Under the pieces are notes generated by a model that was not told the origin of the DNA, did not search any database, and was given only the letters and a program-made list of their open reading frames with translations. Positions 12,901-27,900 of a stretch of DNA of 64,000 nt are shown one piece after another; the first letter of the stretch is position 1, and each line of letters begins with the position of its first letter. A program made the position numbers and the translations under genes. This stretch comes from Melieria omissa (Eukaryota; Arthropoda; Insecta; Diptera; Ulidiidae): positions 52,502,404-52,566,403 of the forward strand of contig OZ020268.1 of the NCBI GenBank assembly GCA_963971225.1, written 5' to 3'.

Positions 12901-15900
12901 GTAGTTATTGTTGTTGTTGTTGTCTGTTTGCATTTTTGTTCTCATTCTATTTTGCAATTGTATTGTCGAAAACCATAAGCAGCAGCGAAAACTGAAAAGG
13001 ATTGGCGTATTTTGTTGTTGTTGTTGTTTAAATATTTTGACATTTGTTGTTTCGGAATCAGAAAAAAACAACAACAAAAAAAGAACAATTTACGACATAC
13101 GATTTTACACCGAAATGATAACTGAAAAGTCGAAGTGGTGTCGTACAAAGGATCAATCAAACGTACACAACTAAAATGCAAAAGAATATATACGCAAGTA
13201 TGTAGCGTGGTACGTTTGTTGTTGTTGTATTTTTTGATAATTAAAAAAAAAAAATTATCTTTATTGTTTTTACACTAGAAAAGTACAATAGAAAAGTGTT
13301 GAAAACGACAAATGGTGCGAACGAAACGAAACAACCAACCAACGAACGAATGAACCAACCAACGAGTGAGCCCACAAGTGAAGTAGGAAAAACGAGGTAG
13401 CCGGGAAACGAACGAAGGGGCAGAGAATTGTGGTAGTTAGGGGAGGATGTGTCTGAGCCAGCGGCTGTCCACCTAATATTTCCTTATATTTTACAACAGA
13501 ACAGTTTTTGAAAAAAGCCGAGTTGATGACTAGATTTGGGCTTGGGAATATATTCGAATATCGAATCGTACAGCTTGGGAGATTGTATAGTCGTGTTAGG
13601 GCGACTTGAGACAGAGTATAGTTAAAAGTTATATTCGAAAGGGAAAAAGCAAGTCGAATCAACTTGAGTCGAGTATTCATGGCATAAGGCCGAGTCGAGT
13701 ATACTCGGAGCATAGACTTAAGGATAAACCAATAATTACATAAAAAAATAATCTTTGGAATGGGCTTCGGAACATTTAAATGTAAACATTTTCAGAGCCG
13801 AGTCAAGGCCAAATAATGATTTAAAAGTTCGAGCTTTTTAATTCAATAATTTTTTTAGAGTCGCCTAGAGAGAGAATGGATAAAATATAGACTTGAAATT
13901 TCAAGCTTTGGAATGAGTTTCGGAACAATTAAATTGAATAATTTTTTTCTAGCCAAATTGAGTCGACAATGAGCCAAATAATGACTGCAAAATTCAAGCT
14001 TTGGAATGGACTTCCGAACAACTAATACAATAACTCTTTCAAGAGCCGAGTCGAGATTGGATCAAATAATGCCTACAAAGTTGAGCTTGCGATTTTTTAA
14101 ATCAATAATTTTTTTAGAGTCGAGTCGACTAGAGAATGGATCAAATATTGACTTGAAAGTCTAAGCTTTCGAATGAGCTTTGACTCACTTAAAATCAATA
14201 ATTGTTTTTCTAACCAAATCGAGTCGAGATTTTAAATTTTCGACTTCTTTTCTGGGCTTTAAATTTCGGTTATGAACCGAAAAACGATTATAAGTTCAAC
14301 CTACAAGTGAGCTTCGTATCTTTTAAATTCTATAATTTTTTTTAAGTTAAGTGAAGTTTTAAACGAAACCAATAATTAATAGAAAGTTTAAACTTTCCAG
14401 TAAGTATTGGAACATTAAAAGTTGATTATTTTGCTTAGTTGGAAATTGAAATTGTTTGAAAATTAGAACAGTTCTCGACTTCTTATTAATTAATCCTAAA
14501 AATTTTTACAAAACTGGAAAAATTACGCTTAAGCAAGGTGTTGCTCAATCTACAACTAACTTTTTAAAGCTGATACTTGTGTTTTAAGCATTAAAAATTA
14601 TGCCTGGTTTTCACTGGCTGACTGTGGGGTTAGGGACACTGCGCGCAATTCTAGGATTAGGCAATTCACTAACACAACAACTCGCCTAAAGATTAGCGGA
14701 ACGAAAAGCTAAACACAAACAAAACAACTGAGAAGAAATATGAGAACAGTAGACAAAACCATAATGGAACTAAGGGCAAATGACAAAAAAAGGGCAAAAT
14801 GAATAAAAACAAAGCATAACAAAATAAAGGAACTAAGAGAGAACTTAAGCAATAGATAAACAAAGGTAATGAAAGGAAAGTAATGAAAATGAAAGCAAAG
14901 AAATCCGTCGCTAAAAGCACTGCCTAAAGACAAGTACGAAAACTTAACGGAAATGAAACTACCGCCAAGTGCGCACTTACAAGCGGAAACTGTAGCCGAA
15001 AACGAAACAAAAGCGGAAATTCGAAGAATGACACAGTTTTCGAACTGTAATAATTGAAAAGAAAATCGAAATTGAATAAAACGAGAAACGAAATTGAAAG
15101 AAAACAAAGCGTAAAACCAAATAACCAGTACGAACGAACGCAAAGGCACAACACAAAACGAACGAACGAACGAAACGAGAGTGTAAAGAGAGAAAGAGAA
15201 ATTGTCTGTAAGGAAAAGAAGAAAAACTCATAATCATATTTTGAAATACATTTATAATATTATTTTTGGTTGGATTTCTTTTTTTGGTTTTTTGAATAGT
15301 TTTACTTGCTATAATAATTTGCATTAAATATCATTTAAATGTGATAAATATATAATTAATAAATAAATTAAATAGTAGTATTAAATGTACTTTTTGTGGT
15401 ATTTTTGTTTTTAGCTTTTTACCGCATTTTAAGTATTCTTCTTTTGGTTTTTTCCAACTTCAATAATGAGTGATTAATAATAATAATCGCAATCATAATG
15501 ATAATCATAATAATCATAATTGAAATGTTGCCAGTTTTGCGTTGGTTTTTGTGGCATGAAGAAAATTATGTTTTGCTTTACTTGTTTCTTTAAATAAATT
15601 ATAACTGTTGCTGTTGCGGTTTTTATTGAAAATATATAAATATATATATTTTTGGTGATCATAATTTTAGCTTCATTGCAAATGAAAATGAGTATTCGGT
15701 TACTTCTTGCGTTGCTGCATTGAATAGCACTAAACGCTCTAATTACTTTCTTGTCTACGTTTTGTTTATACAAAATATCAGCACATTTGCATTATCGAGT
15801 CCTCTGCAGTGTTGGAATGTGTGTTTGAGATTATATGAAAATAAAAATCTTTAAAATTTAATTAATGTTTAAATGTAAATGTTTCAAAAACACGCCAAGT

Positions 15901-18900
15901 ACAGGTAGAAAATATTCGGTTAAAAATATAAAATACTTAATTTTTTGTATAGAAAAATTTAAATTAAGAATCGATGCAGCTTTCTTGCTGCAACGCTTTG
16001 ACTAGCTTTGGCGGAAATCATTTTGGAATGTTGCGTTCTCTTTTGTTTTATGTTTTTGCAGTAAGAAGTTTGGCATCAAATTGAGATCATTGCCTGTGGT
16101 TTTCAACTTCTTGCTGTGTTTTGACTAGAATAAAATTCACAGAATTGTTTGAAATTCACACGAAGTTGTGAATTTACAATATAAAAACAAAAAAAACAAC
16201 CATTTAAATAGGGCAAACGCAAGGCAAAACAACACAACAACAAATTGTTGCATTGTGCACCAAAGCCAAAGTGTGGTGTGACAAAAGAAAACGAAACGCA
16301 AACGAAACAAACGACTTTGATAGACGACGACAACTGTAGAGTAAAAAAAAATTGCCCAAAATAGAGAATAGACAAAGACAAATGACAAATATGGATGACA
16401 AATGTTGATGCGAAGACATTAACAAACGAAATGCAAACCAAAATAGAAAACGAGAAATGTAGAAACGAACAGTATACGAGAATACAAAACAGAAAAATGG
16501 TTACAAAACGAAAACGAGAATCGAAACGAAAAGAAATTTGTACGCATGAAATTTACAAATTCAAAGTTCAAATGTTGTCAAGTTGCTATTATGACTGTCG
16601 ACTGACGACTAAACAATTTCACAACAATTGTTAAAAGAGACAAGAGCGAGAAGATCCAAGATTCATTGAATCATGGAGAAGATCAGAAATGGCAAAGAGA
16701 ATGCATTGCTTTAAAGAGCTAAAAAATTCAGTAGTCGATATGATTTTCAATTGATTTGACCTGACAATGGTTTAATTGCTAAATAGTTCAAAAATTGTTG
16801 CAAATCTGAGAATTTTTCGAAAGTTTGTCACCTGTGTTTACATTGTTTATATATCAAAAATATCGATACTGTCTGACGAAGCATTTGGTGTATCAATTTG
16901 CTAATCAGTTGTCTATAAAATTTGTCAAAAATAGTGTCAGTTGTCTTTGCAAATATAAGAAGCGTTCAGAATTTCGACACCTGTGACTGAACGCTATCAT
17001 TGCAAACATTGTTTATATCAACAAGATTGCTAAACACTGGCTGATTGCTTTGCTATTTAGTTGTCTATAGAAGTTGTCAATGACGTTGTCAGCTACAGTT
17101 GTCTTTGCAAAACTTAAAAGGTGTTCAAAAGTTCGACAAGTACCATTGCAAATTTTATATGCAATTAATATTGGTAAACTCTGACGAATGCATCGACATA
17201 ACCCCTGTTTTTCTATTCACTTGTATTTAGAATTGTCTTTAGCAGTTGTCAGTTGACAATGGTCAACAATATTACATGGAAACGACTCACAGTAAGTCGG
17301 TAACACTGATCTCGAAACAATTCAGTAGCACTGAGCTTGAAATGCAAATAATCGATCTTTACAAAATTACTGAAGACAATCGGTCAACAATTCACAAAAC
17401 GTATTCAGCAATGCAGACAACGCAGCGTAACGAAACTCACTGACAACTGAACTCTGAACAACTCAACTCAACACTGAGTTGGAGATGAAAAGCTTGAACA
17501 ATTCTTTACTTTGAAACCACATTATACAAGTCAAGTCTACTCAAGTCAAAGAATAACTAAGGATATCAACAATTGGCAAAATTTGTTCCACAATGCAGAC
17601 AGACAACGAAACACTCTGACAACTGAAACTGTGACACTGAATTTTGAACAACTACCACTGAACTTGAAAGATTATTTACTTTGAAACTATATTGTTCAAG
17701 TCTTCCTAAAAGACTTGAACAATACTTTAACCCTCTGACAATTCTTTAACCCTTTCGAAGAAAACTCTCTCTCTGCCATGTGTCAGCGTTTGACTTCGGC
17801 TTTGTCGCATTCATTCGATACTCGTATTTAAACAGAGGAGCGCACAAACAAAACAAATATGTAAAGTAGAAAACAAACAAATGTGGATAAGGTAGAACGA
17901 AACGTAATCAACGTAAATACGAAATATACATATATACGTGAGAATGTTATGAAAGAAAGTAAATCATAATCATAATTAGAATTAAATGCGACAACTGAAA
18001 AGAAAAGAAGAAAAACAAATCAAAAGTTGTCTCTCTCGAACGAAACGAAATGAAGAATTCAAAAAACCAAATAAAAAACAAATGAAATTCAAAAATCAAA
18101 ATAACTATTTATTAAATGTAAAAGTTGTTGTGGTTTTTTTTAGACAATCATTTCCATTATAATGATGCTAGACGTTTTGTTGTTGTTGTTGTTGCTTTTG
18201 TAGATGTAGTTGTTATTATGGTGGTAATTGCTGTAATTGTAGTTGTTGTTGTTGTTTTTTAAACCTTATTTGCAATTTTTTTGTAATGTAATTTTAAAAT
18301 ATATAAGTGAAAATAAAATATAAAACTAATAAATTAAAATAATTAAAAATAATTTTGTATGGTGTTTGGATTGGAGCATTGAAAAAGAGTAAACATTGTG
18401 TGAACCTAATTGCAGAAAACACACAAATTCGAATAATTTAAAGTACATAAATCAATGATCAATGAAATGAATCAATGTTGAGGAGCAGTAAAACATCTAC
18501 CGTTGTGTGCATGCATAGAGACAGCGAGACAGAGAGTTGTTGCGATAGTTGTGAATTTAAAAGATTCGCTGTTCAATGAATCACATACGATGCAGTTCAA
18601 AGATTCGCTTATGTGTCTAAAACAGTAATGAATTACATAAACAAGACTTTTGAGATCAATTAAAATATTAATCATTTGATTCAAGCGCCAATTAAGCTTT
18701 TGTGTGACAGAAAAAAGGCCAAATTTAATGAATTTGCAATTTCTTATAATTTTTTGGAATCTGGACTTTGTATTTTATGGAAATTTCCTTTTAATTTTAT
18801 CTTTTAAATTTGAATAAAATATAATTTCATTTCATTCGAAATTCAATTCAGTTTGAATAATGCGCCTTAGGTTGATTTTCTGTATGAAGCGGACCTGTTA

Positions 18901-21900
18901 AAATTAGTCAAACATTTACCAGACAGTTCAGAGATCGTCTAGCATTGAATTTAGTAAATTTTTAATTTTTTCTTTAATTTTCTTGACATTAATATTTCAA
19001 AATTTTGTTTATATTCATGGAAATTTTCTTTTAAATTTATCTCAGAATGGCCATCACTGCTTTAAATTATTAACTCGCACCTTCGCCGTTAAAATCTAAA
19101 AAAATTGCAAATATTTGCTACTGAAATGAAGCACAAATCTAAACAAAAGTTAGACACACAAAAACACGGAATATTTATCTCTCTGTCAGTTGATTCTGCT
19201 AAGCTGCCTTAACTAATGTTCGCCTTTTTGAAACACTATGCTCTCACATCGAACAGTATTCGGCTAACGTGTGTTAATTCGTAGAGTATTGTATGAAAAT
19301 TTGCAAATGATGATAAACAAATACAAATAGAAAAACCAAAATATAAGAAAATCAAAATCGATTTACTCGTTTACAGAAATTATGAAAGAAACAGTGCAAT
19401 TACAATTATAATAAAATTAAATAAATTAAAATTATATTGGAATAAAACAAAATAATATAATATAATAGATTTGCTGTAGTTGAGGTCGTTAGAGCGTTGG
19501 GCGTTTGAAAAAATTTACTTCAGACTCGATAACTAATCGGTTGAATCGGTCGGTTGGTCATGTGATTTTGAAATCCGTATTGATTCTGTGTATGAAAAGA
19601 GAGTTTGAGTATTGCAAGGTTGGGATCGGCGCTTCTGATGACTTGGCTTGACGTAAGCCAAAGCTACTGTAGCGACTGACAGTGTTGCCTTGAAGCAACC
19701 CAGGTCACTTGCTGGTCACTTAAACTGGCTTTTCCTTTTCGGAATTAACTTTCAATGCAACTTAAAGCATTCAAGACTGCCAAACTTTACACTAATCAAA
19801 CTCATTTGGCTTTCAATTTAACGTTTTTGAAGCCAACTTTCAATGTAACTTGGAGCATTCGATTTTCCTTTTTGAAAACAATTTTAAATATAACTTTGAG
19901 CACTCGATTTTCTTTACGACGTCAACTTTCAGTACAACTTAGAACATTCAGCTTTTCCTTCGATGTCAACTTTCAGTATAACTTAGAGCATTCAAGACTG
20001 CCAACTTTACACTACTCAAAATCATTTGGCTTTGAATTTGCATTCAAGACTGCCAACTTCACACTACTCAAACTCGTTTTGCTTTCAAGCTTTCAAATTA
20101 AAGGAATTTTTCACTTGTTTCAATCAAAAATCAATAATTTTTACTTAAATCATTGGATTTTCTTTACGACGTCAACTTTCAATACAAACAAAACATGCAA
20201 TTTTGCTTTCAGAGTCAAGTTTTAGTACAACTTGGAACATTCAAGACTGCCAACTTTGTTTACTCAAACTCATTTTTCTTTTTTCACCAACTTTCAGCAG
20301 AACTAAAGACAATTTGTTATCTTCATAATCAACTAATAATCGTCATTATGGTTGACCAACGCACCTCCGCCAACCGCCAACGCACAGCAAATCTGTACAG
20401 CAACCAAATCTATACTTGAATTATACATAAATACGTACAATACATCATTTTTTTTTTGTTGTTTTTGTTTTTTAATATTTTGTTTAGCGCATTGTGTGTC
20501 ATTACAGAAAATCATAATTTAAAAGCATAAAACAAATTAAAATTATAATTAAACCGAAAAGAATCATTATTACCATTAAATTAGTCATTAATGCAACGAC
20601 ATGAATACAAACTAAAAACACATGAAATCGTATTTTGGACTGTCGCAAGTGCGTCCAAATGTTGCACGAGTCTGTGTGTTATTAAATGTCCGAGTAGTAC
20701 AAATTTTCTTTAAATTAAATTAAAATTAAATCATAAAATAAACTGAAACCCAGCACATACAATCAAATGTAAATCAATATAAATACGCAGCGAATGGGAA
20801 AGAGAGAGGGGGGAGAGAGAGAGAGAGATGGGCATGATAGAGAATAGAGGGGGCACAAAGTCAAATTAAAATTAAAAATTGTTATAATAGTAATTGAAAT
20901 ACGTTCGAAGCAAAAACATAAAATACAACTAATAATTAAAACAATGCAAAAATGTGTACATAACCGTTGTCTGTCGGCCGGGGACAATTTCACACTCGAA
21001 TTCGAATCAGCAATTGATCATCGTTTGTGTTTGCGTTCGCATTGTGACGCGCCGCTTGCAATGCATTTCATTGCCTGCTTTGCGGCGTGTCAACTGGTGC
21101 GCGCCGCTGTCTGCACATTAGCTTGGTTTTTGTTTTTGTTTGCCTTTACTCGACAGCGCAGTTTATTTAGTTTAGTTTTGTTTTTGTTTGTTTTGTTAGT
21201 TTTTTGTTTTTGTTTCGCGCTTTGTTTCCTTTGCGTCCTTTGCTTAACATTAATGCTTTACTTCTTTACTGCGTCACTGCTTTTGTTTTTTTGTTTGTTT
21301 GTTTGTTTGCTTAGCTCTGCTGCGCTTTGTTCGCTGCTCTGTGTGCTCATCGCTTTTGTGTTGTTGCCTTTTCATTGCTCATTTGGCGTTGCCCTATTTT
21401 CATGTTTAAAAGCATAAAACATTATTATGATTATAATTGTTGCTTTTAGGTTTTTGTGTTGTTTGTTTTGTTTTTCATGTTTTCATATAAATAATGCTTA
21501 AACTAAACACTAAATGTAATTTAAATTTAAATAAAATAAACGTAACCATTATGCAAAAAATTTATACTTTCTTCTGAGATACACATTTCCGCGTCGACAC
21601 TATTGCACAGAACATTTTGTTTTTGTTTTTGTTTTGCTTTTCAAGAAATTTCGCATTATTACAAAAACAAAAAATCATAAACATGAAATGAAAAGTGAAA
21701 CAAAATCATTTAAGCAAATTTATTTCAATGAAATTAAACAATAAAAATGAAAAGAAATCTGAAATTGTTTGCCTTATGGGTGCTGCTACTTCTGCCACAA
21801 AGTCAGCTTTCATTTGGCTTTTCTCAATCAATAAATTTTGCTATTTTTGCTTTTTGTTGTTGTTGTTGTTAGTTTGTTTGTTCCTTTATGTAAAAATGTG

Positions 21901-24900
21901 TACAAACGCTTAAATTAGTTACTCATCAACTAAGACCTTTCTTTGTCTGCTTAATGCTGCACAAAAATAGTAAAAATCTTTGGATATTTTGGGGGGGTTA
22001 GTGAAATTGTTGCTGGTGTTGCACAGCGTGTGTGTGCTGTGGGGGGGGGGGCGGCTAATGAGAAGTAGAACTCTGGCTGCTGTGATGCATAGATAGACGA
22101 CAAAAGAAATAGAACTGAATTAATGACAGTGACAGCACAACAAAAGCATAGAAATTCAACTGGAAGAGGGAAGAAAGTGCCTGCCACTTGACGGTGCAGA
22201 CCTTAGCACCTGCGAACGTAACACGGCGGGGTGTTGGTATGAGCGGGGAGATTGTTGCTTGAGCTTTGATATGGTTGGAAGGCCAGTAGCACAGCAAAGG
22301 CGAAGACTAAAATGCAGTACAGTATAATGTTCGAGAGCAGTTTTGGGGGCAGAGGCTTTCAAAGTGAAACTTTTGCATTAGTATTAAAATTTATCACTGG
22401 GTTTATTTTATTTGAAGTCTAAAATTGCCACAGCTTGAACAATTTCTCATGCTAGATTGATATCTTCTTGCATTAAAGTACAGTTTCTCATTCCTTTCAC
22501 TTTAAAGTAAAGTTTTCCAAAATAATGTGAAGGAATTTGGAAATGGATTGAATTGGAAATGGAATTCATATCATTTCAAATGTGAGAAACTGTTTAAATT
22601 TAAATAGAGACAGTTTCACTGACTTTATTTCATTTGAAAACTGAGCAACTGTAACACTTTAGATACTTTCTCATTCTAAATTGACATCTTGTCACTTTAG
22701 AGCACATTTTTTGAAATTTAAGTGAAATAATTTGACATTTTAAAAGCTTTTCTCTGAAAGTAAAGTATGCTCATGAGAATTGGACTATTGTTTTCATTGA
22801 GTTAATTTCACTTGAAGACTGAGAAACCTTGGCAATTTGATGCCTCCTCACTTTAAAGTACAATTGTCTGAATTTAATTTGAAAAATTCCTGTAAATATC
22901 TTAGGAAAAATTTAAACTTTTTACTGACTTTTCACTTTCTCTTTCTAAATTGATGTCTTCTTACTTTGAGGTTTAACTTTTTAAATTAGGGTGACATTTT
23001 TAAAAGCTTTTCTTTGAAAATAAAGAGAATTGGACAATTTTTCACTGAGTTTATTTCACTTGAAGACTGAAAAACCTTTGCAGTTTAAGACACTTTCGTA
23101 TCTTTAGTCTTTAATTTACTACTGAAATTTTTAAATTTTCTTAAATTGTGCTCATCAAAGTTATTGCAGATTTTAGAAATTTTAGTTTTAGATTAGATTT
23201 AGGTTTACTAAACAATTTAAATTGGAGAAAATTGTAACAAAAAATTGTTTAGAAATGAAATTCGATTTCAAAATTCGAAAACGTCTTTCCGCTTAGAAAT
23301 TAAATCTGTTTATTTAAATTGGAAAAATTGTACTGAAACTTCTTCTAAAATTGAAAAAATATGCAATTTGCCTTTCAAAGTGAAACTTTCTCGTTTAAAT
23401 TTCGACATCTTGCAAGAATGTAGCAATCAGCCGTTCATGATTTTTTTCTATGTTTGTTTTCCCTCAGTTTCAGTTGTCGCTGAGAGTTTTATTCAACTCC
23501 ACTCTGCATGACTTTTGGTATTGAACTGATCGACTGTTTCTGATTGATGCAAAAAACCTATGACCTCTTCGAAACCAATGATTTCCTCTTACGCTCTTCG
23601 AAGCCTATGACTGCCTCTCTCCCCCCAAGTTCATAATTCTGGTGCCACCACACTAAAGTGTCACTGCATTTTAAAAGTGTCAAAGGCATCAAAACGAGCA
23701 GAAATTAATAAATTGGAAATCGGAAAATAAAATTAATGATAATATTTTGTTAAGCGTGCAAGTGAATGTGTGTGTGTGTGTGTGTAGTGTGTAAAGAAGA
23801 AATAATTTAAAAATAGCTTTGAGTGAATTTTACTACGTTTACAATTACAATATTCCTTACGTTTTTTTCGTTTTCATGTTTGTTTTTGTTTTTCTTTTTA
23901 CTACATTCTCATGTTTAATTAATGCGCTCGCTGATGTGTTGTTGCAGCACGTAGCCGTGCTATCTGCTGGCTGTTATATATATTTATATATATATATCAT
24001 ATATTCGTGTGTATTATATAGAATTGTTTGCATTATTTTAGCTTCAATCATGTTTACTCTTCCTTACTTTACTTTGCTTCTCTATCCATTGCTTGCGCTT
24101 CTCATTCGTAACTTTTCTTCTCATTCTTAACTTTGCGGTTATTTAGTGTGTTTTAATTATATTTTGCTTTTGACTAGAATGCTTTTTGTTGCTTCATTAT
24201 TCATTTCGTTTCATTACATTTCGAATTTTGTTCATGTTTATGCAAAAAATCAAACAAATTTTTTCCCAATATTAAACGTTAGCGCAATCAATCGATTGAT
24301 GCAGCGTTCATCAGCACGAACGGCGGCAGTCAACCGATTGAACGGCAACTGGCCGACCAAATCGACAGCTGCAGCAGCGTTTCCAATTCATTGTTTGGCG
24401 CGTTTCGGCTTTTTAGCATTTCGCTGTTTGTGTTTAGCAAATTTCACTTAACTTATTAACAACTACAAATATTAATTGTTCTGTTTTTACTGTTAGCATT
24501 GACAATAAATAAATATTGTATTTTGCTTTCTCTATGCATTTGCCTCCTCTTGCCATGTACGTCATATTAATTTTATGTTTTTGTTTTGTTAGTAGTTTAC
24601 TTCATTGTTTTTCGCTTGCTCAACTTTTAGCTTTGTATAAGTTCTTGTGTGTAAAATTTACAACTAAGACGCTTAACGCTATCGAAAAAATAGATAGATG
24701 TATATGTGTAAGTATATATGTGTATACATAGCATAATCATAGTAATTAATAGTCGTAAACTTAATGCAAATAAATAAGTTACGTTCTTCTGGTTGCTGTT
24801 TGCTTGCGTGTTGCATTCGTTTCTTCCTTGAAAGCAAAATCAATAAAAATAATAACGCATGTAAATATGCAATAAATATATATATTCGTACACAATATTC

Positions 24901-27900
24901 ATACGCAACTTGGGGGATATTATGTTAAAAATCTAAAAATGTACTCGCATGTTCAAATCAAGTTTGCATAAAGTCGAGATTACACATACACAATGAGAAA
25001 ATCAAGATAAGATTTACTAAAAACGAATCGAATCGAGAAAAGCGACAACAAGAAAACTTGCTTTAGTAGTAGTTGTAGTAGTGGTGCGAACGTAAAATGA
25101 CGCTGATCAACGCTACGAAACATGTACGGAAGAAGAAGAAAAAATAACTGATGGCCATCGACGACCATTGAAACTGGAAAATGTACTGAGGCGCGGCTAA
25201 TCGCTTGAACGATGGGATAACGTTAGCAATAACAAATACTGCCCTACACAGAGATTTGCATGCAAACAATGTGTAGAGATAAAACAATGAAATTTCATTA
25301 AGGATGCGCAATTGGTAGTAAAAATTAATCAAATGAAATCTCAAACAAAGAAATCAACAAAATCAAATGAGCGTTTACGTACGAAATTAAGAACGACTTA
25401 CAGAGAGAAAGAGAGAGAGAACGAAAAAAAATGCGGCACTTGAAGGCAATAACTGCTCGTTGTGGGTGTGTGTGTTGGGGCGCCGTCAAGTAGGCAATGA
25501 ACAGCGTACACAAGTTTTTTGCTTTTTTGTTTTTTTTTAAGTGCTTTCATACTAAGCACAGATGGAGGGAAACTGAAGAAATCAGCTCAAGTTGTGAGGG
25601 CAATGATTTGATTTACTTAATTACTTATTGAAGTTAGTGAAGCTGCTGAATGGGTCAAAAGTTTTTTCACCTTCGCAATACGACTACTGTAAAAATTCGA
25701 ACTGTAGAACGTATGGCTAACAAGTATAGCTTCAACAAGCTTATTAGCTCTTATATGACCTTCTTTCGTTTGCATACTTTTAGGCTAAGTAGCATATTTT
25801 CAAAATTGTAAGATCTTTGAGTCCAATTGCACGTCAACACAAAACGTTTGCCATTTACATAATGAAAAGCTAAAACGTGTAGTTTCACCAAGCAACTGGT
25901 TTGTAGCTGTTATATGATCTCTTTTAGCTTGCATACTTCTAGGCGAAATGACAAATTTGCAAAAGTTGCATATATTTGAGTTTTGACTATAATTTTTGAG
26001 CCAATCACGTTAGGCTTTACCAAAGCCACGAACTGGCTAAAAGTGATAAACTTTGAGCTGCCTATGGAAGGCCGCAGAATCTCCCAACAGTGGGGCTGGG
26101 CAGATCTACTGCGAGCCAGAGCACTTACTAGTCAAGTGGGCAGCTTATAGCTGAGGTACAATGGACAGCAATGTCTAATTGCCTGGGTCCATGGACACTG
26201 CCAATTCTATATAATAGTAATGATGGCGTTTATTGGTACGCATACTTTTAGGCAGAATAACAAAAAGACCACTTGGAGTTTACGAAGGAACGAAAAAAAA
26301 CTCACTAGAAGCTCAGCCGTGTTCCGACCCACTAAGTGTTCTGCTTTGACCAATACTCGGGCAGTATAACAGCAGGTGGCTTTAGTCAGCAGGAATCTGA
26401 CATACTGATTGACATGGACTCATCGGACTCAAGTGTTGTATGACTCAAGTGATTGTGGCACAAAAGTTATTTGAATTTGTAGAAATTGCAAGAATTCGAC
26501 GTTTTAAAGATCATTCAGAACTCTTGCGCCAAGTGTTGTGACAACAAATTATTTAAATTAGTAGAAAACACAAGAAGTGCACATTTTGAACATCATTCAC
26601 TAACATTTTGTTTTGGTTTTAAACAATTTTTTAGTTTTTGTCACTTGTGCTTGAGTTGGCAATGGAGTTCTATATTACATATAGAAATATTTCCTTTGAG
26701 ATTGAATTTCCAGATCTCATTTAAAACGCTAAATCCTTTCAGGTTTTAGTATAAAATTCTCTAAACACTTTCTTGGCACATATTTTAAAATCTGCAAAAA
26801 TCACACACCTACTTTAAAGCACAACTATTACCAATACCAAGTGCCAACTTTGTTCCAAATTTTATTCTCTCATTTCGAAAGCAAATCTACACACACTTGG
26901 CTGTGTTTAAACTCATAATTGTTCAATTTGGGGCATGTCATGGTTTTCGAAAACATTTGAATGACTCTTTGTGTCTGCGCACAGACTTGCAAATTTTACG
27001 CTTCATATTCATTCTTTTTTTTGTGGCATGAGAACACAAGGGACAAATTAATATTACACAAAACAAACCAAATCGACAAAGAAGCAGCACAAAATTTTCA
27101 ATTGTTACGTACGAAAACAATAAAAAGGTTATGTAAAATTGTATAAAAAAGTAATGCAATAAATAGGACTTTAGCGAAATCGAAAATGATTCCATTTGCA
27201 TTTAAAATTCAAGTCGCATTTGTGTCTGGAGTGTGTGTGTGTGGGCATTTTTGTTGTATATTGTTAAGGTTTTGTGTTTAATTTTAGGTTTTTATTTGTT
27301 TTAATTATTGAATAGTTGTTGCTAATTTGTGCTTTCCATTGCATTTTTGTTGCAGAACATTAAACGTCATTTCGTTACGTAACACGCTGACACGCGTCTA
27401 ATCACACACACATACAAAACATAATATTTGATTTGTTTTTCTTTACATTTCCTTCAAGCCGAAGAGTTGTTTGCATTCTTTTCGACATCATTTCTATTTG
27501 GAAAATGTTCCTTAGTAATGGTTTTAGTTGTTTTTAGTTTAAAAATTTGATGTTTTTTGTTGCAATAATGAATTATTGTTTTCGCATGATACTGTCTCGT
27601 TTGTTCAAATCAAAGAAAAATGTCGAATGTCCAAATTACAAAATTCTAAATATATATTCTTCGTTTTTGTCTAGAACTTTTTCTCATACAGTTGGCCACG
27701 AATTGGCCATTGCTTGGTCGCGCGTTGGCCGCGTTGGTTAGCTTTTTATGCACCTTTTTCTTTTTTAAATTATTTTATAGGTTTTCGTTAATCCTAAACG
27801 CCAGTATGTAGTAGAATTTTTGCTATTTAATACTGTTGCAGCCTCCTTAAATTTGCGCCGTAATCGCTCGTTGCGTGCTTAGCGCTTTTGCTAAATTAGT

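Noticed and set aside
19755..20225. 156-codon + strand ORF
   Set aside because: The open frame lies on a degenerate tandem array, so the repeated Phe/Asn/Leu blocks reflect the DNA repeat.
20944..21417. 157-codon + strand ORF with Leu/Phe/Cys runs resembling membrane segments
   Set aside because: The hydrophobic runs come from TTG/TTTTG low-complexity DNA. There are no neighbours, no family match and no splice context.
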